From: Boothiomyces macroporosus
Lineage: Eukaryota; Chytridiomycota; Chytridiomycetes; Rhizophydiales; Terramycetaceae
Length of the DNA stretch: 64,000 bases
Direction: 5' to 3'
Assembly: GCA_027604185.1 (NCBI GenBank)
Contig: JADGKB010000030.1
Coordinates: 62,001-126,000, forward strand
Part shown: positions 35,490 through 46,589 of the stretch, one piece after another
Layout of the letters: each line of letters opens with the position of its first letter
Numbering within the stretch: position 1 is the stretch's first letter
Program-made: the position numbers and the translations under genes
Notes under the pieces: generated by a model
The model's database searches: none
What the model was told of the DNA's origin: nothing
The model's input: the letters and a program-made list of their open reading frames with translations, nothing else

Positions 35490-38113
35490 ATGAGTTGGAA
35501 TCAACTCCCAAGCCAGCGTCCTAGCATACCACAACGAACCGCAGTTCCAGCAAATGCTACTCCCGGATATCCTGGTGCATATGGCTCAAGAACTAATCCC
35601 TCAAATATGCAGAGTGGTTACAATTACAGCCAACAATATCCCCAGCAACCATTCAATCCTTACGGTCGCAGTCAAAGTGGATACAGTCCGCAGCCGTAAT
35701 CATTCATTAATATAGTGATAATCATATTCCATCCCGAAACACTTCCATTCAAGTAACGACAATTGATGACTTGTTGAATGACGGCGCAGTTTCTATGGCT
35801 GTTCCACACTCGAATATACCAAATGCGATTGAGAAATGGAATCAGGCGCTAGTTCTAGCCAAACAAGAAAATGACATGATTCGACAAGCAAAAGCATTGT
35901 CTAATATTGGATGCGCATATAGAAAATTAGGAAAATTGGATGTTGCAAAGGAGCATTTGGACGAATCATGGGTACTGACAATTGCATATATTAGGCAATC
36001 AGCATCAAAATCAGGATCAAATTGGCTGCAGATGGCCATTCGAGCCACAGGTTTAGAAGGACAGTACGTGGAAAATGCATTTGTTACCCATTCGGAAGAT
36101 AACCAGGGCTTAAAGAAGAGCAATTCCGTCAAATCAGTAAAGGGCGCCAATGAATTCTCTCATGGGCCACCAATTGTAGTATGGGTTCTACAATTGACTA
36201 CAAATATGGGTAACCTTTGTTTTTCAAGGGGAAAATATGAGGCTGCCATAAAGTGCCATGCAATGTGCAAGAATTTGGTAGAGTCAATCTTTGAGGAGTT
36301 TCCGCTGCCTGATGAACTAATGAAAATCTCAAACACTGCCAGTTTGATGAAGCCTTTCAACCAAGAAATTAATACACCTTTGGAAAAAAAGACCTATAGA
36401 CTCTCTTATTTACATCGCTATGCAATTCTGGCTCAAGTTCGTGCAATGACACATTTAGGCGCTTGCTTTGGAGCTTTGGGTCATTCAACAGCCAGCTTGC
36501 AATACCACATGGCTTCGCATGCACTATTGGATGGAATTACTGATTTAGTCCCATCACTTGTTCCGAATATCGGGGTGTCCCAACGCTCAACCTCAATCAA
36601 TGCCAATTCATCAATCGAAGCCAGCTCAAATACAATCCAACTAAAGGCAGCAATATCCTCCAATATTGGCGTTGGATGGCATCTTGTAGGAGATTTAGCA
36701 AAGTCTGCTGCCTGGCATCAAAAGAGTTTGGAGTTATTTGAATTTAACGCTGACCTCACTCGAAAGAAGCATTTAGTCAATGGATCTGATTCTCGTAAAG
36801 TTGGGTTGGAAGAAGTGCGACAGTTGACGCAGCTAGCTGCTGCAGCAATCAGTCTAGGAACACACTTGAAGACCCTGAATTGGCTAAAGAACATGGAGAA
36901 TTCTCATGATCAGAGCTACTTTGAATCCGCTGAAGTGACTCAATTCTGGAATCCCCCAAAAGAAGATTTCAAATTGTCACAAAGGAGCCCTAATGAACCA
37001 TGGTTGGGGCATGAAAGAATATTTGACCGTGCCCTTGGAATTCTGTATGAGCAATCACAACGACAAGTAATCCTGAACGATTGGCAAGGAGCATTTGTAA
37101 CCTGGATCAATATTTGTATTCTTTGATTAATACTAGCTTCTGCATATTTGTTGTGTAATAACCCTCTGATGGCTCTCTATTATTTTGGAAAGCTCGTTGC
37201 TGGTCAATCAGCTCATGACAAACAAGTCGTATCTTTGAAAACTCAGCCAGCTATCCCTCCAGTAATGCTTCTTCGAGTTTATACTTTGCTCTGCCAGCTC
37301 TTATTTGCGTTAACACAGCTATCTCCTCGAGTCTTGGATAGTAAACTGAGAAAGCAGGATGTGGCCAGAATTCAAGTGTTTGTTGCACAATCATTCCCAA
37401 ACTGTATGCTGGATATTTCTCGGCTAGACCACGATATGGTAATTCAAATCACCGTTCAAGTTGCTAAAAAGTACAAAGACTTGCAAGAAATGTTAAATAA
37501 CCAGTTGGTTCTTTCGTTATCTCGAAACAATTACCCAATGGACTTTGAATCCTTCAATATTGATGCGCATCCATACAGAATTGATGATATAAAAGTAAAC
37601 TTGCTGCGTCTGTCTAATATCGAAACAAAGCTATATTTTGCAAAAGCTAGCTTACCTACAATTTCAACAGACCTGTCTTTGTCGTGGTACAAGCAGGGCC
37701 TTTTCACGTTCGCAAACTCAATCAATGAAGTATTATTTCAATCTCAAGCTGTTGGAGCTGCTAGTATTTTGCTTTCACATGCTGCTGATCACCTAGAAAT
37801 GCCATTTCCGCTATCACCTTCTATTATTTCTGGATCTGTATCGCCTTCCTTACTAGCCCTGCTGGGAGATATCATTGGATACGTACTCACGACAGATGAA
37901 AATCAACTGGTGTTATCTTTGCGTATTGAAGAAAACTCTATGATTGAAGTCAGAAAAGCGCTGTTGACTATCTGCCAGCATTTGCTACTGTCCAGTCTAA
38001 ATATGTGCGAAAGCTGTAATCCTTTAAACAATATTGACGGCTTGGTGTTCCCTCTAAACACAAATGAGGTGAATACTTTGGTGCCATGCAATCACGGGTA
38101 TGTTTTAGCATAG
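35490..38113 (+). CDS. TPR-repeat protein, unknown function
   Basis: An 860-residue protein. The N-terminal 70 residues are rich in Gln, Tyr, Pro and Asn (YNYSQQYPQQPFNPYGRSQS). Then come tetratricopeptide-like helices: WNQALVLAKQENDMIRQAKA, LSNIGCAYRKLGKLDVAKEH, GNLCFSRGKYEAAIKCHAMC, HLGACFGALGHSTASLQYHM, GVGWHLVGDLAKSAAWHQKS. The spacing recalls rapsyn or Pins/LGN-type TPR scaffolds. The second half (from 37137) is helical without recognised domain and ends NTLVPCNHGYVLA. Introns: 35696-35715 and 37116-37136. I cannot name an orthologue. Confidence 0.8.
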
Positions 38114-38160
38114 TTTTGTATTTTGTTATAAAAAATTGAAATTCAAAAGTGTATTTTATA

Positions 38161-40750
38161 TTAGAAATCGATAGACTTTTTGATCCACTGGAATGAAACC
38201 ATCAGCTCGTCCATTTGTTCTTGAAGCATCAGCAAGCAAGAGATATCTTGGACTAGCTGAGTCATACCATCTTCGTCAGGATACATTACATAGAGTGCCT
38301 TTGCTTGCTCTTCACATTTCTCTAATATACCATTCATATTGTCCATCAAAGACATTAAGGAACTTCGCAAATCTTCCATTTCGTTTCGCTTTTCGACCAA
38401 TGCTGAGCGCAGCTTTTCACCATCCATATCAGACTCTTGCTGGTTATCCTCTTGCAGCTTTATGTAGTTATTTGCCTGTTGCAGTTTGTTTTGTAGCTCA
38501 TCAATATGATCCTTGAGGTCTTCAATGTGCTGATAGTATTCATTTTGCTTTGACATGACAGTATTGTAATCAGATTGAAGTGTGGAATACTCGATTTTGG
38601 ATTTTTCAATTTGCACAACATTGTCTTTAAGAGATTCTTTCAATTGACTGCATAATGCTTCAACTGTAGCAAGCTTAGCCTGCAAATTGTGATTTTCGAG
38701 CATTTGGGTTTGCAACTCTGCTTCTAGCTCTTGATAGGTATTTTCCGGATCCTTTTGATCTTTAGCACCCAAAGCTAATTCATACTCTTCCACAGACTTA
38801 CTCAAGGAATCTCGCTCTGTTTGTAAACTTTCCAGTCTTTGCTGCAACAGTTCAATTTGTTCCGACATGGCAGCTATGATATTCTTTTTAGCTTCAAGAT
38901 CTTGCAGAAGCTCGTCATTTGAGTTTGAGGTTTCCAACTTTGTTTGCAATTCTAATACATAAGATTGCAATGATTCTATCTGAGATTTTGCGGCTTCCAA
39001 TTCCTCTTTAGAGAGTTCCGTATTTCCGTCTTGGGCAGTTTTCTCGGTTTCATTCAATTGCTTTTGCAATGTGGAAATCTGGAATTCGTAATTTTCGCAT
39101 TTTCTGATTGCATCTTCATATTCAGCATTCAGAGTCTGAACAGTTTGCTTGACTGTTTTATTCTCTTCACGAAGTTGTGCTACCAATTCATCTTGATCTT
39201 CATTTCCTGATTCCCTGATGGCAGGAAGACCGTTTTCTAATTCAACAATATATCCGCGAAGCTCTTCGCAAACGGTCTTGGTAACCTCAAGTTCATTGGT
39301 AGTATTAGAGAGGTTTTGAGTCAATTCTGATTCTTTTGATTGGAGAGTCGCTACATATTCCAAGGTGGAGTTGTAGTTATTCTGAACAACTTCAAAGAAT
39401 CTATTTGTTTCTTCTACTTTAGTTTCGGCAGCCTCTCGCGCGGTTGCAACGTCTTTCAGCTCTGCTTTGCAGGATTCCAATTCAGATGTAGTAGATGCAA
39501 ATTGATTTTGCAAGCTATCGATATTTGAGTGTGCAGAATCTAATTCACCTTGCAAAAATTGCAATTTTTCTTGGATTAGATTTTTAGCAACATGACTTTC
39601 TTCCAAATCATCCTTCAGGTTTTGATTTGCCAACTTAAGCTTTGCCAACTCGGTATTTAAATGGTCTAGCTCTGCTTGATTTGGAGGTGCTGAATTTTCA
39701 TTTCTTTGTGATTCCAGTTCGCTCAGTTTGTTTTTATATTCCGCCAATTGGGTTTCCAAATTTTCAATATGTGAATCCAACTTTGACTTTTCAACAGTCA
39801 TCATTTCCAACTCTGTCGATAGGTTTTGTAATTCTTCCAATTGCTTCAATGTATTGGTGTATTTCTGTACATAATCTTGCAACGAGGCATTGGTTGAAGT
39901 GTTTTCCGTACCCAATTCAGTCAACTTTATCTTTGCTGCTTCCAATTCAGATTCCAATTGGCTCTTCGCCATTAATTCATCAACCAGAGATTGAATCTTT
40001 CGTTCAGCTTCAGAATTGGTGCGTTCTAATTGACTTTTTGTAGACTCAACTTGCGCTAATTGCTCCCTGAGTAAAGAAATCTCTTCAGTTCGATCTTCAA
40101 CTGGTGCAGCTTTCAAATCGGTCAATTCCTTTTCAAGTTGCTTGATTTTTTCGTTCAATTCTGTTACCTCTGTAGATTTTGGCGAATTGACTCTGGTAGA
40201 TGCGGTGCTTTTCACTGCTGGTTTAGGAGTAGCAGCTCTAGCAGGTGAAGGCTTAGTTGCAGTTGGTTTTGGTTGAGGTTTGGAGGAAGCTGGCTTTGGA
40301 GTAATAGCTCTTGGGGTGCTAGGACGAGGAATGGTCGAAGGTGCCCGCTTTGGCAATGAGGTCTTTTCCGGAGACTTGTTCTGCTTTGTTTCGACGGGTT
40401 TCTTTGTCGATTCGACTAGTTTTTTAGCTGTTGCAGCCTTCTTTGGCGCAGGCTTTGCTTGGTGCAATTTCACTTTTGAAGCAAGTACAAATACACCTGG
40501 ATAAGTAATTCTTACCTGTGTTTTCAGGACACTTGAAATATGATACACCATTCACTGAACCGTCGTTTTTCCCTGTTCCCTGCTCTTCTAATATGATACC
40601 TTCATAAGTCATTTAAATTACCCGCCCAAGTTCCCTTTCCGAATTCAACTGAACCGACAAATGCTAACTTGCCAATATATGTTTTCTAAATTAATCCATG
40701 GGTACGTTTGTTCCAGCTGCTTGAACTATGCTTCCAATTTTCAAGGACAT
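38161..40750 (-). CDS. CAP-Gly microtubule-binding coiled-coil protein
   Basis: An 842-residue protein. Residues 1-75 form one CAP-Gly domain spread over three introns: IGKLAFVGSVEFGKGTWAGI, LEEQGTGKNDGSVNGVSYF, KCPENTGVFVLASKVKLHQA; the GKNDG microtubule/EB-binding motif is intact. A basic Ser/Pro/Lys-rich linker (38160-40 kb side, ~residues 80-160) is followed by a long coiled coil to the end. This is the layout of CLIP-170/Bik1/Tip1 plus-end proteins and of dynactin p150Glued (Nip100). No C-terminal zinc knuckle is seen, so I cannot choose. Introns: 40686-40705, 40600-40621, 40497-40515. Confidence 0.88.
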
Positions 40751-41319
40751 CGTGGTAATTATGTGGCAAGTTTGTGAACGGCGTCCTCGCATCAAGAGGT
40801 GCACCAATGGCAATGTAAACATTTCAATTATTTCTAAATTGGAAATACTATAATATATATAGATGCGAACGAGTGGGACGCTAGTGTAAACTCTGCTCAT
40901 TATCAACCTTTGAGCATTTACAAGAGGCATTGAGATTGAGTTTAATCTCGATGTATCACTCACTTATGATTGCAATGCTCATTTCATTATGATTGCAATG
41001 TTCATTTCATTTGGGAATGGGAGAGTGATATTTCGACTGTGCCCAAAAACCAACCGCAATCATGGGATGATACAGCAAACAAAAGTTGACGGAAAAGCAG
41101 TCATTATAATGATCCGGTAATCGTTTCACAAGCAAACACTCCATGTGTATTTCTGGGAGCAGCTTTCCTTATACGTAACAAATAGAAAATGTGAGCCAAT
41201 GCAAAACACCCCCTGTTTGGTGTTGAAATCATGCAATTTGAATGGGCGAGTGTGAATTCATTTAGTTCACATTAGGCCGTATCAGGATATTTAAGCCAAT
41301 TGTTCCTTCCGGAAATCCA
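40751..41319. other. Divergent promoter region of CAP-Gly and OPT genes
   Basis: A 569-bp gap between divergent starts. It contains an imperfect 23-bp tandem repeat (40965-40987 and 40988-41010) and no convincing open frame. Confidence 0.5.
40965..41010. repeat. 23-bp tandem repeat, two copies
   Basis: Two adjacent copies beginning TATGATTGCAATG and ending TCATTTCAT differ by one base. They lie between the divergent CAP-Gly and OPT genes and might be a duplicated factor-binding site. Confidence 0.7.
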
Positions 41320-43691
41320 ATGGACGAAAAGAAGCTCGACAACATTGTATATCTCGACTATGAGAGCGAAGATTTCTTTGATACCGAAACGCTTGACGTG
41401 GAACTAAAGGACGCTGATTTGTAAATTGACCCTAATCCTAGTGCTTTGGAATTCACTAAAGGTTTAATTTCAACGGAAGATGACTATGACATGCCTACAT
41501 TCACTGCCAGAGCCATCTTGATTGGATCATTTTGGGCAATATTCTTGGGATTCACTAATACAGTAGCCTCGTTCCGTGCCAATCCTTTTGCTATCCCTTC
41601 AACTATTGCGAATATGGTTGCATATCCAATCGGTTTGTTCCTTGCTAGAACTGTGCCTGACATAACAATTGCTGGCATTCAATTTAACCCAGGGCCATTC
41701 AATGTCAAAGAACGTAAAAGCATTTTAACATAGATGTACTGATTAATATTATAGTTTCTGCTGCCGCATCTCCACCATATGGGGTCGACAATGTAGTTGC
41801 TCAAAAGTTGTTCTTTAATGATCAAAAGGTAACAGTGTTTTCCTCTTTGATCTGGATCTTGGTGACTCAAATGCTTGGATATGGATTGGCTGGCTTACTT
41901 CGAAGATTTTTGGTAAAACCAACTGCAATGTTGTGGCCAGGCGTTTTGGGAAGTATTGGATTTTTCAATTCCTTTCACAATCAAAAGGGATTGGATAGCC
42001 CAGATTCCAAATATTACCATTCAATGTCAAGATTCTCTGCTTTCTGGCTTTCTTTTGCATTTATGTTCATCTATGAATGGATCCCTGGGTATTTCGCTAA
42101 ATCATTGGCATCTGTTTCGCTCTTATGCTTTATTACAACGAATAGAAATGTCAGATTCTTGGGCTCTGCTTGGTTTGAACAAGGGCCAGGAATACTCTCA
42201 TTTTCATTTGACTGGACGTTTATCAATGGGGTGTACTCACCAATGTATGTCCTGTGGAATAGCATATTCGGTAATGTCCTTGGAATGTGGATTATTGGGC
42301 CGTTAGCATATTACTTTGGTGCTTTTGGAACCCCAGTGCTTCAACCAACACTCAACTATGGCGGGGAATCGATAACTAGCAAGAATTGGAAAAACGCATC
42401 TGTCGCAACAGATCCTCTACCTAGATATGCTACAAATTCACTTTTTGACGTACATGGCTATGAAGTTCACATCTCCCAAGGCGATGGATATCCAAATTTG
42501 TTGGATCTGAATAACAACCTGAATCTACAAGCATTCCAACAAGCTGGTAGTCGATTATACCTCTCACCCGCATTTGCCATATCGTATCTCTCCTCATTCA
42601 TGACCTTTGGTGCAATGTTTTCGCAGGTTGGTCTTTGGTATGGAAAGGATATCATCAGACAGTTCAAGGAAGCTTTGCGTCAAACAGAAAGTGAATTGGA
42701 CTCTAACGATCCTCATTACAAGATTATGAAAAAATATTCAGATATATCTGAACCAACATACTTGATCTTTTTCTCTTTCTTTGTCGCTCTGTCTGTGCTA
42801 TTCTGCCAATTCTCTTCGTTCTTCATGCCATGGTGGGCAACTTTGGTAACCATTCTCATCGGGGTTGTCTGTGCAATTCCTGTTGGGGTTACTACTGGTA
42901 TCACTGGAATTTCTCCTGGGTTGAATATTATTACTGAAATGATTGGTGGTCTAATGTTTCCTGGGCAAACAGTTGTAGTCATGTGCTTTAAATCTCTTGG
43001 AACAAACATCATGATTCAAGCAGTTTCGCTACTTGGAGACTTGAAATTGGGACATTACATGCATATTGATCCAAAAGCAATGGTCGCTTCGCAACTGATT
43101 GGTACAATAATTGGCGTTTTGATCAACACTTTTGGATCATTCTGGGCAATGAACACCTTAGTAAACATAACTGATCCAAACAGCCAATACGGTGCTCAAA
43201 CGTATTTGACATTTGCAAATGCAGGAGGATTATGGGGTGCACTTGGACCAGTTCGTAGTTTCGGACCGTCTTCTCCATACTTTTCACTCAATTTTGGGTA
43301 TCTGATTGGTTTCCTGCTTCCATTTATTCCTTGGACATTGAACAAAGTGTATCCTAATCCTCGATGGATTAAAATCAACATGTTCATCATTGTAACTTCA
43401 ATGTCACCTGGCGTGTCGACTGTCAACAGCGGGTATATCAATATCATCTTATGGTCGATTTTTGTCCAATACTATCTGTATAATTATCACAGAGACTTTT
43501 GGGACAAGTATGTATATTCAATCCAAAGTGCATTTGATGCTGCTGCACCACTTGTATCATTCCTGATTGTACTGATGACAACCTACGCCTTTAACGCTAA
43601 TCAGAACCAAGTCGGACCTTTCTCACCATCTGGGCCGTACGATTATTATTGTTACGGCACCACATATGATGGTAAACCATCCTCTTTCTAA
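41320..43691 (+). CDS. OPT-family oligopeptide transporter
   Basis: A plasma-membrane proton-coupled peptide transporter of the OPT family; 776 residues with about 14-16 membrane spans. Features are a short acidic N-terminus (YESEDFFDTETLDVE), FTARAILIGSFWAIFLGFTN, GPFNVKEHVLINIIVS and ASPPYGVDN (the NPG/KEH region, rebuilt across intron 2), GISPGLNIITEMIGGLMFPG, FKSLGTNIMIQAVSLLGDLK and LGHYMHIDPKAM. Introns: 41421-41441 and 41714-41733. Substrate (small peptides, glutathione or siderophore-like) cannot be told from the sequence. Upstream spacing of 569 bp leaves room for regulated expression. Confidence 0.95.
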
Positions 43692-43896
43692 TAAATATCT
43701 GTAATTCAAGTCATTCAGAGGTTAGTTGCAACTCCACGATATTTGAAACAACCAATCATATCGTCATTGAGTTCATTTTACCGCATTGAAGGTAATTCGT
43801 ATGCTTTTTTGATGCGTGGGCTCCGGCTGGTGGTATGAGCCAACAATGTGCAAGGGGGATGTAACGAACCAATTGCAGAGAAAAGTTTTATCTGAA

Positions 43897-45066
43897 ATGC
43901 AAAAGGAGTTACTCATATCAATTCTGATTCACATGCAACTAGCTCAAACCACTGTCCAATGCCCCAAGGTAGCATTCTTCAACTATGCTGTCCCAGTTAC
44001 AATAGGAACTCCACCTCAGAAATTAATGCTGGCAATTGATTCTACGGAAACTTATGGATGCATTCAAACGGCGAATTGCGGAAGTAACTGCAATATTAAT
44101 GATACCTCAATTTATGATAGCACCAAAAGGTAGTTACTAGTTAACAGTAGCTCAACTTACAGCCGCCAAAGTGGAAATTACCCACCAAGAGTGATATTGA
44201 CAGATGATAGTATGCAAGGACCAGTTGTCTCTGACAATTTTCAAATTGGATCCACGCAGCTCACTGGAGTCACATTTAAGCAAGTTACCCCCACTTACAC
44301 CAGAAAACAAGTATCTGGTGTGATGGGATTGGGCCACTCAATTGAAGGGTCTTTCAAAGATTTTCAGCAAGCAATGTCAAAACCAATTTATGGATTTTCT
44401 GTCGATTCATCCACTAACTTTGCCAATCTGGATCTAGGATTCTACAACAAGTCGCTATACCAAGGCGAATTGGCTTTTGTCAAAGAAATACCAATGCCGA
44501 TATCAAGTCTTTTTAACCAGACCAATGTGAACTCTGTTGTTACCCCATATGCATTACCAATCAGCTCTTTTCAGGTAAATGGCATATCCATTCCAAACCT
44601 GAATTTCACTGCTTTTGTGCACACTGATTTGTCAGTGTCACAGTTTCCTTCAGACATCGTCGCTCCTATTCAGTCTACTTTTAATTTGACTTTGGGAACC
44701 GACGGCGTTTACGAAGCACCATGCTCACTTGTCAAATTTTTACCTACCGTAGTGATGACTTTTAATGGCTTCAATGCAACCTGGACTCCACAAGACTATG
44801 TTTACAAATATGCGTCCAGTGATAATTGCTTCCTGGGATTCACAGAGTACAAGGATCCCTTGTTCAAAGACAATCTTATTCTTGGAATGGGAATGCTAAG
44901 TAAATATTACCTGGCTTTTGATCACTCTAATAACCAGATTGGGTTTGCCCAAACCATACAACCAGCAGCACCAGCCCAAACTGGCCAGCTTCCTTCTCCA
45001 ACCGCTAATTCCGCTTTTAGAAACTCTGTTAATCTCCTATTGATTCTGTTTATAATTCTTCAATAA
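43897..45066 (+). CDS. GPI-anchored yapsin-like protein lacking catalytic residues
   Basis: A 383-residue secretory protein with the fold of A1 aspartic proteases. The start at MQKELLISILIHMQL gives a short signal peptide. The two lobes are recognisable: YAVPVTIGTPPQKLMLAIDS and SGVMGLGHSIEGSF in the first, NLILGMGMLSKYYLAFDHSN in the second. The active-site loops are altered. DTGS is DSTE, so the Gly is lost. In the second loop the aligned Asp is His (AFVHTDLSVSQFP against ALLDSGTTLTYLP). It is therefore probably not a protease. A Pro/Ala-rich stalk and hydrophobic C-terminus (NLLLILFIILQ) suggest a GPI anchor. One 18-nt intron at 44130-44147. Confidence 0.85.
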
Positions 45067-45106
45067 AAATGTGGCCAGTCAATTCTAATATTCTCAAACA
45101 TATTTA

Positions 45107-45418
45107 TTAATGGTGAGCTTCCTTCTTTTCAACTAGAGCTGGGAAGACTCCATTTTCACGTTGTGTATCCCACTTTTCAACCTACAATTAACGAAACCCT
45201 ACCCAGTTTACAGGACACAATGAAGTAAAGGTCTTTTTGAATTGTTGGCATGGTGCGTATTCCTCACCTCTAGCATTTACACACTTGTAATAATCGGTAT
45301 AGTTTTGCCAGCAGTTTTTAGTCTAATTCGTTATATATTCCGTTACTTGGTTTGTGTTTGGGAAACGAGCATCAAATCCTGGAGTGGAGAGTTTTGGGTA
45401 AGCAGCTTCTTCAGACAT
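45107..45418 (-). CDS. COX12: Cytochrome c oxidase subunit VIb
   Basis: An 88-residue intermembrane-space subunit of respiratory complex IV, not visible as one open frame because of two introns (45323-45346, 24 nt; 45182-45202). The spliced protein is MSEEAAYPKLSTPGFDARF, PNTNQTKNCWQNYTDYYKCV, then CQQFKKTFTSLCPVNWVEKW and a C-terminal AHH. The twin Cys motifs CX9C and CX10C are intact, for Mia40-dependent folding. Length matches yeast Cox12. It is convergent with the yapsin-like gene, with 40 bp between stops. Confidence 0.95.
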
Positions 45419-45500
45419 TTGATTACTGTGATGAAAAAAAGATTTGACCAGTTTGAAATTTTTCAACATTAGTCATGGATAGAGTAAACCTATTAGCGGG

Positions 45501-45602
45501 GATCCTTGCGGTTGAATAGAGATAACCAAAAGTAGGATGCGAAGGATATGCGATCCTTGCGGTTGAATAGAGATAACCAGAAGTAGGATGCGAAGGATAT
45601 GC
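45501..45602. repeat. 51-bp direct repeat, two copies
   Basis: Copies at 45501-45551 and 45552-45602 differ by one base, and a partial third copy starts at 45603. The period is 17 codons. On the minus strand an open frame (45423-45680) reads a repeated AYPSHPT(S/F)GYLYSTARI peptide. The frame overlaps the COX12 promoter and has no recognised domain, so coding is doubtful. Confidence 0.85.
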
Positions 45603-45750
45603 GATCATTGCGCTTTGCTTATTAAGAGATTCCGTGTTCTTGAGTTGGAGCAGTGAATTAAGATGCTCTTTCCAAAGCATTTAACTGAATGAAATACTAG
45701 AAATTCATAAATACCAAGTTTTTATTTAAATAATTCATTTACAAGTGAAA

Positions 45751-45954
45751 TTAAAGCTGCCCAGGTCGCTTTCGGTGGTTATTGTGATTTCTAGCTAAAA
45801 AAGTGGGAATGTGTTTGGGAAGTGCTTCTTGTGAAATGTCCATTCTGTAGCACTTTGCTGAACAGTAAAGACTGCCCCATTCGCTTCGCCTATTGCAGCC
45901 ACCTAAACACCAATTGAGGTCGAGGCCGCCGTTTATTTCTTGATTCCTGGCCAT
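45751..45954 (-). CDS. Ecl1-like small Cys-motif protein B
   Basis: A 67-residue protein whose core, LDLNWCLGGCNRRSEWGSLY then CSAKCYRMD, has a CX3C...CX3C motif. It matches the core of the protein at 46296-46589 (LDLEWCIAGCGKRNQLGSIY then CGPTCFRDE). The pattern resembles the fungal Ecl1 (extender of chronological lifespan) family, small zinc-binding regulators with DLDYC...C...LYCS..C. The extra residue between paired Cys is unusual. The remainder is basic and low-complexity. Function is inferred from the motif only. Confidence 0.5.
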   Translation of the reverse strand: MARNQEINGGLDLNWCLGGCNRRSEWGSLYCSAKCYRMDISQEALPKHIPTFLARNHNNHRKRPGQL

Positions 45955-46295
45955 TAGCTGTCTCGTTTGAATTGGTTTAGAATTTTAATAGAAAATTTGA
46001 CCACAATCACAGTGGCCCTACCCCCACATTTTTTCTGTGCAACGTTGCACTCCCTAGCCAAATTAGGGTGCGATCGTCTTTGATTTTGAAACCGATCACA
46101 CCACTTGCTTTGCCTGCGAGGAAACGTTTCCGACCAGTATGATAAACGTTGACCAATAGTATATCCTGTCAAAATCGCATTCCACAAAAACTGCTTTTCT
46201 AAAAGTAATGGTGCCAAAAATTTTTGGTCACTGAAACTGTGAGTAATTTTGAAAATAAATGATATCAGGCGCTATATTACATATATACAAATAAA

Positions 46296-46589
46296 TTATA
46301 TCGAAAACGAAACATTCTTTAACGAATTCGCCGACTTGTTTCGTTTCCTGTTTCGTTGGGATTGAAAATGAAAAACTGGTGAGCAGGAAGAGTACGCCTG
46401 TATAATTTCTGCACTATTGGAGGCTTTCAAACTCTTTTCGCCGGATAGAGGAAGAGATGAGTCTAATATAAGAGGTTCGTCTTGAGAAAGGATTTCATCT
46501 CTGAAGCAAGTTGGGCCGCAATATATGCTTCCTAGTTGATTGCGCTTTCCACAGCCTGCGATACACCATTCCAAATCTAATTCTTGCAT
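46296..46589 (-). CDS. Ecl1-like small Cys-motif protein A
   Basis: A 97-residue protein beginning MQELDLEWCIAGCGKRNQL, then GSIYCGPTCFRDEILS. The four Cys could bind one zinc. The C-terminal half is Ser-rich, then basic (RNRKRNKSANSLKNV). It is a tandem paralogue of the gene at 45751-45954, on the same strand with 341 bp between. An Ecl1-family stress/lifespan regulator is the best guess; the family is defined by this short N-terminal motif, so certainty is limited. Confidence 0.55.
   Translation of the reverse strand: MQELDLEWCIAGCGKRNQLGSIYCGPTCFRDEILSQDEPLILDSSLPLSGEKSLKASNSAEIIQAYSSCSPVFHFQSQRNRKRNKSANSLKNVSFSI

Noticed and set aside
45501..45602. CRISPR-like repeat
   Set aside because: Adjacent copies without spacers in a eukaryotic genome; a plain tandem repeat.
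45955..46295. Minus-strand frame at 45954-46217 as a gene between the two Ecl1-like genes
   Set aside because: No motif, biased composition and no ATG context; likely the promoter of the downstream copy.
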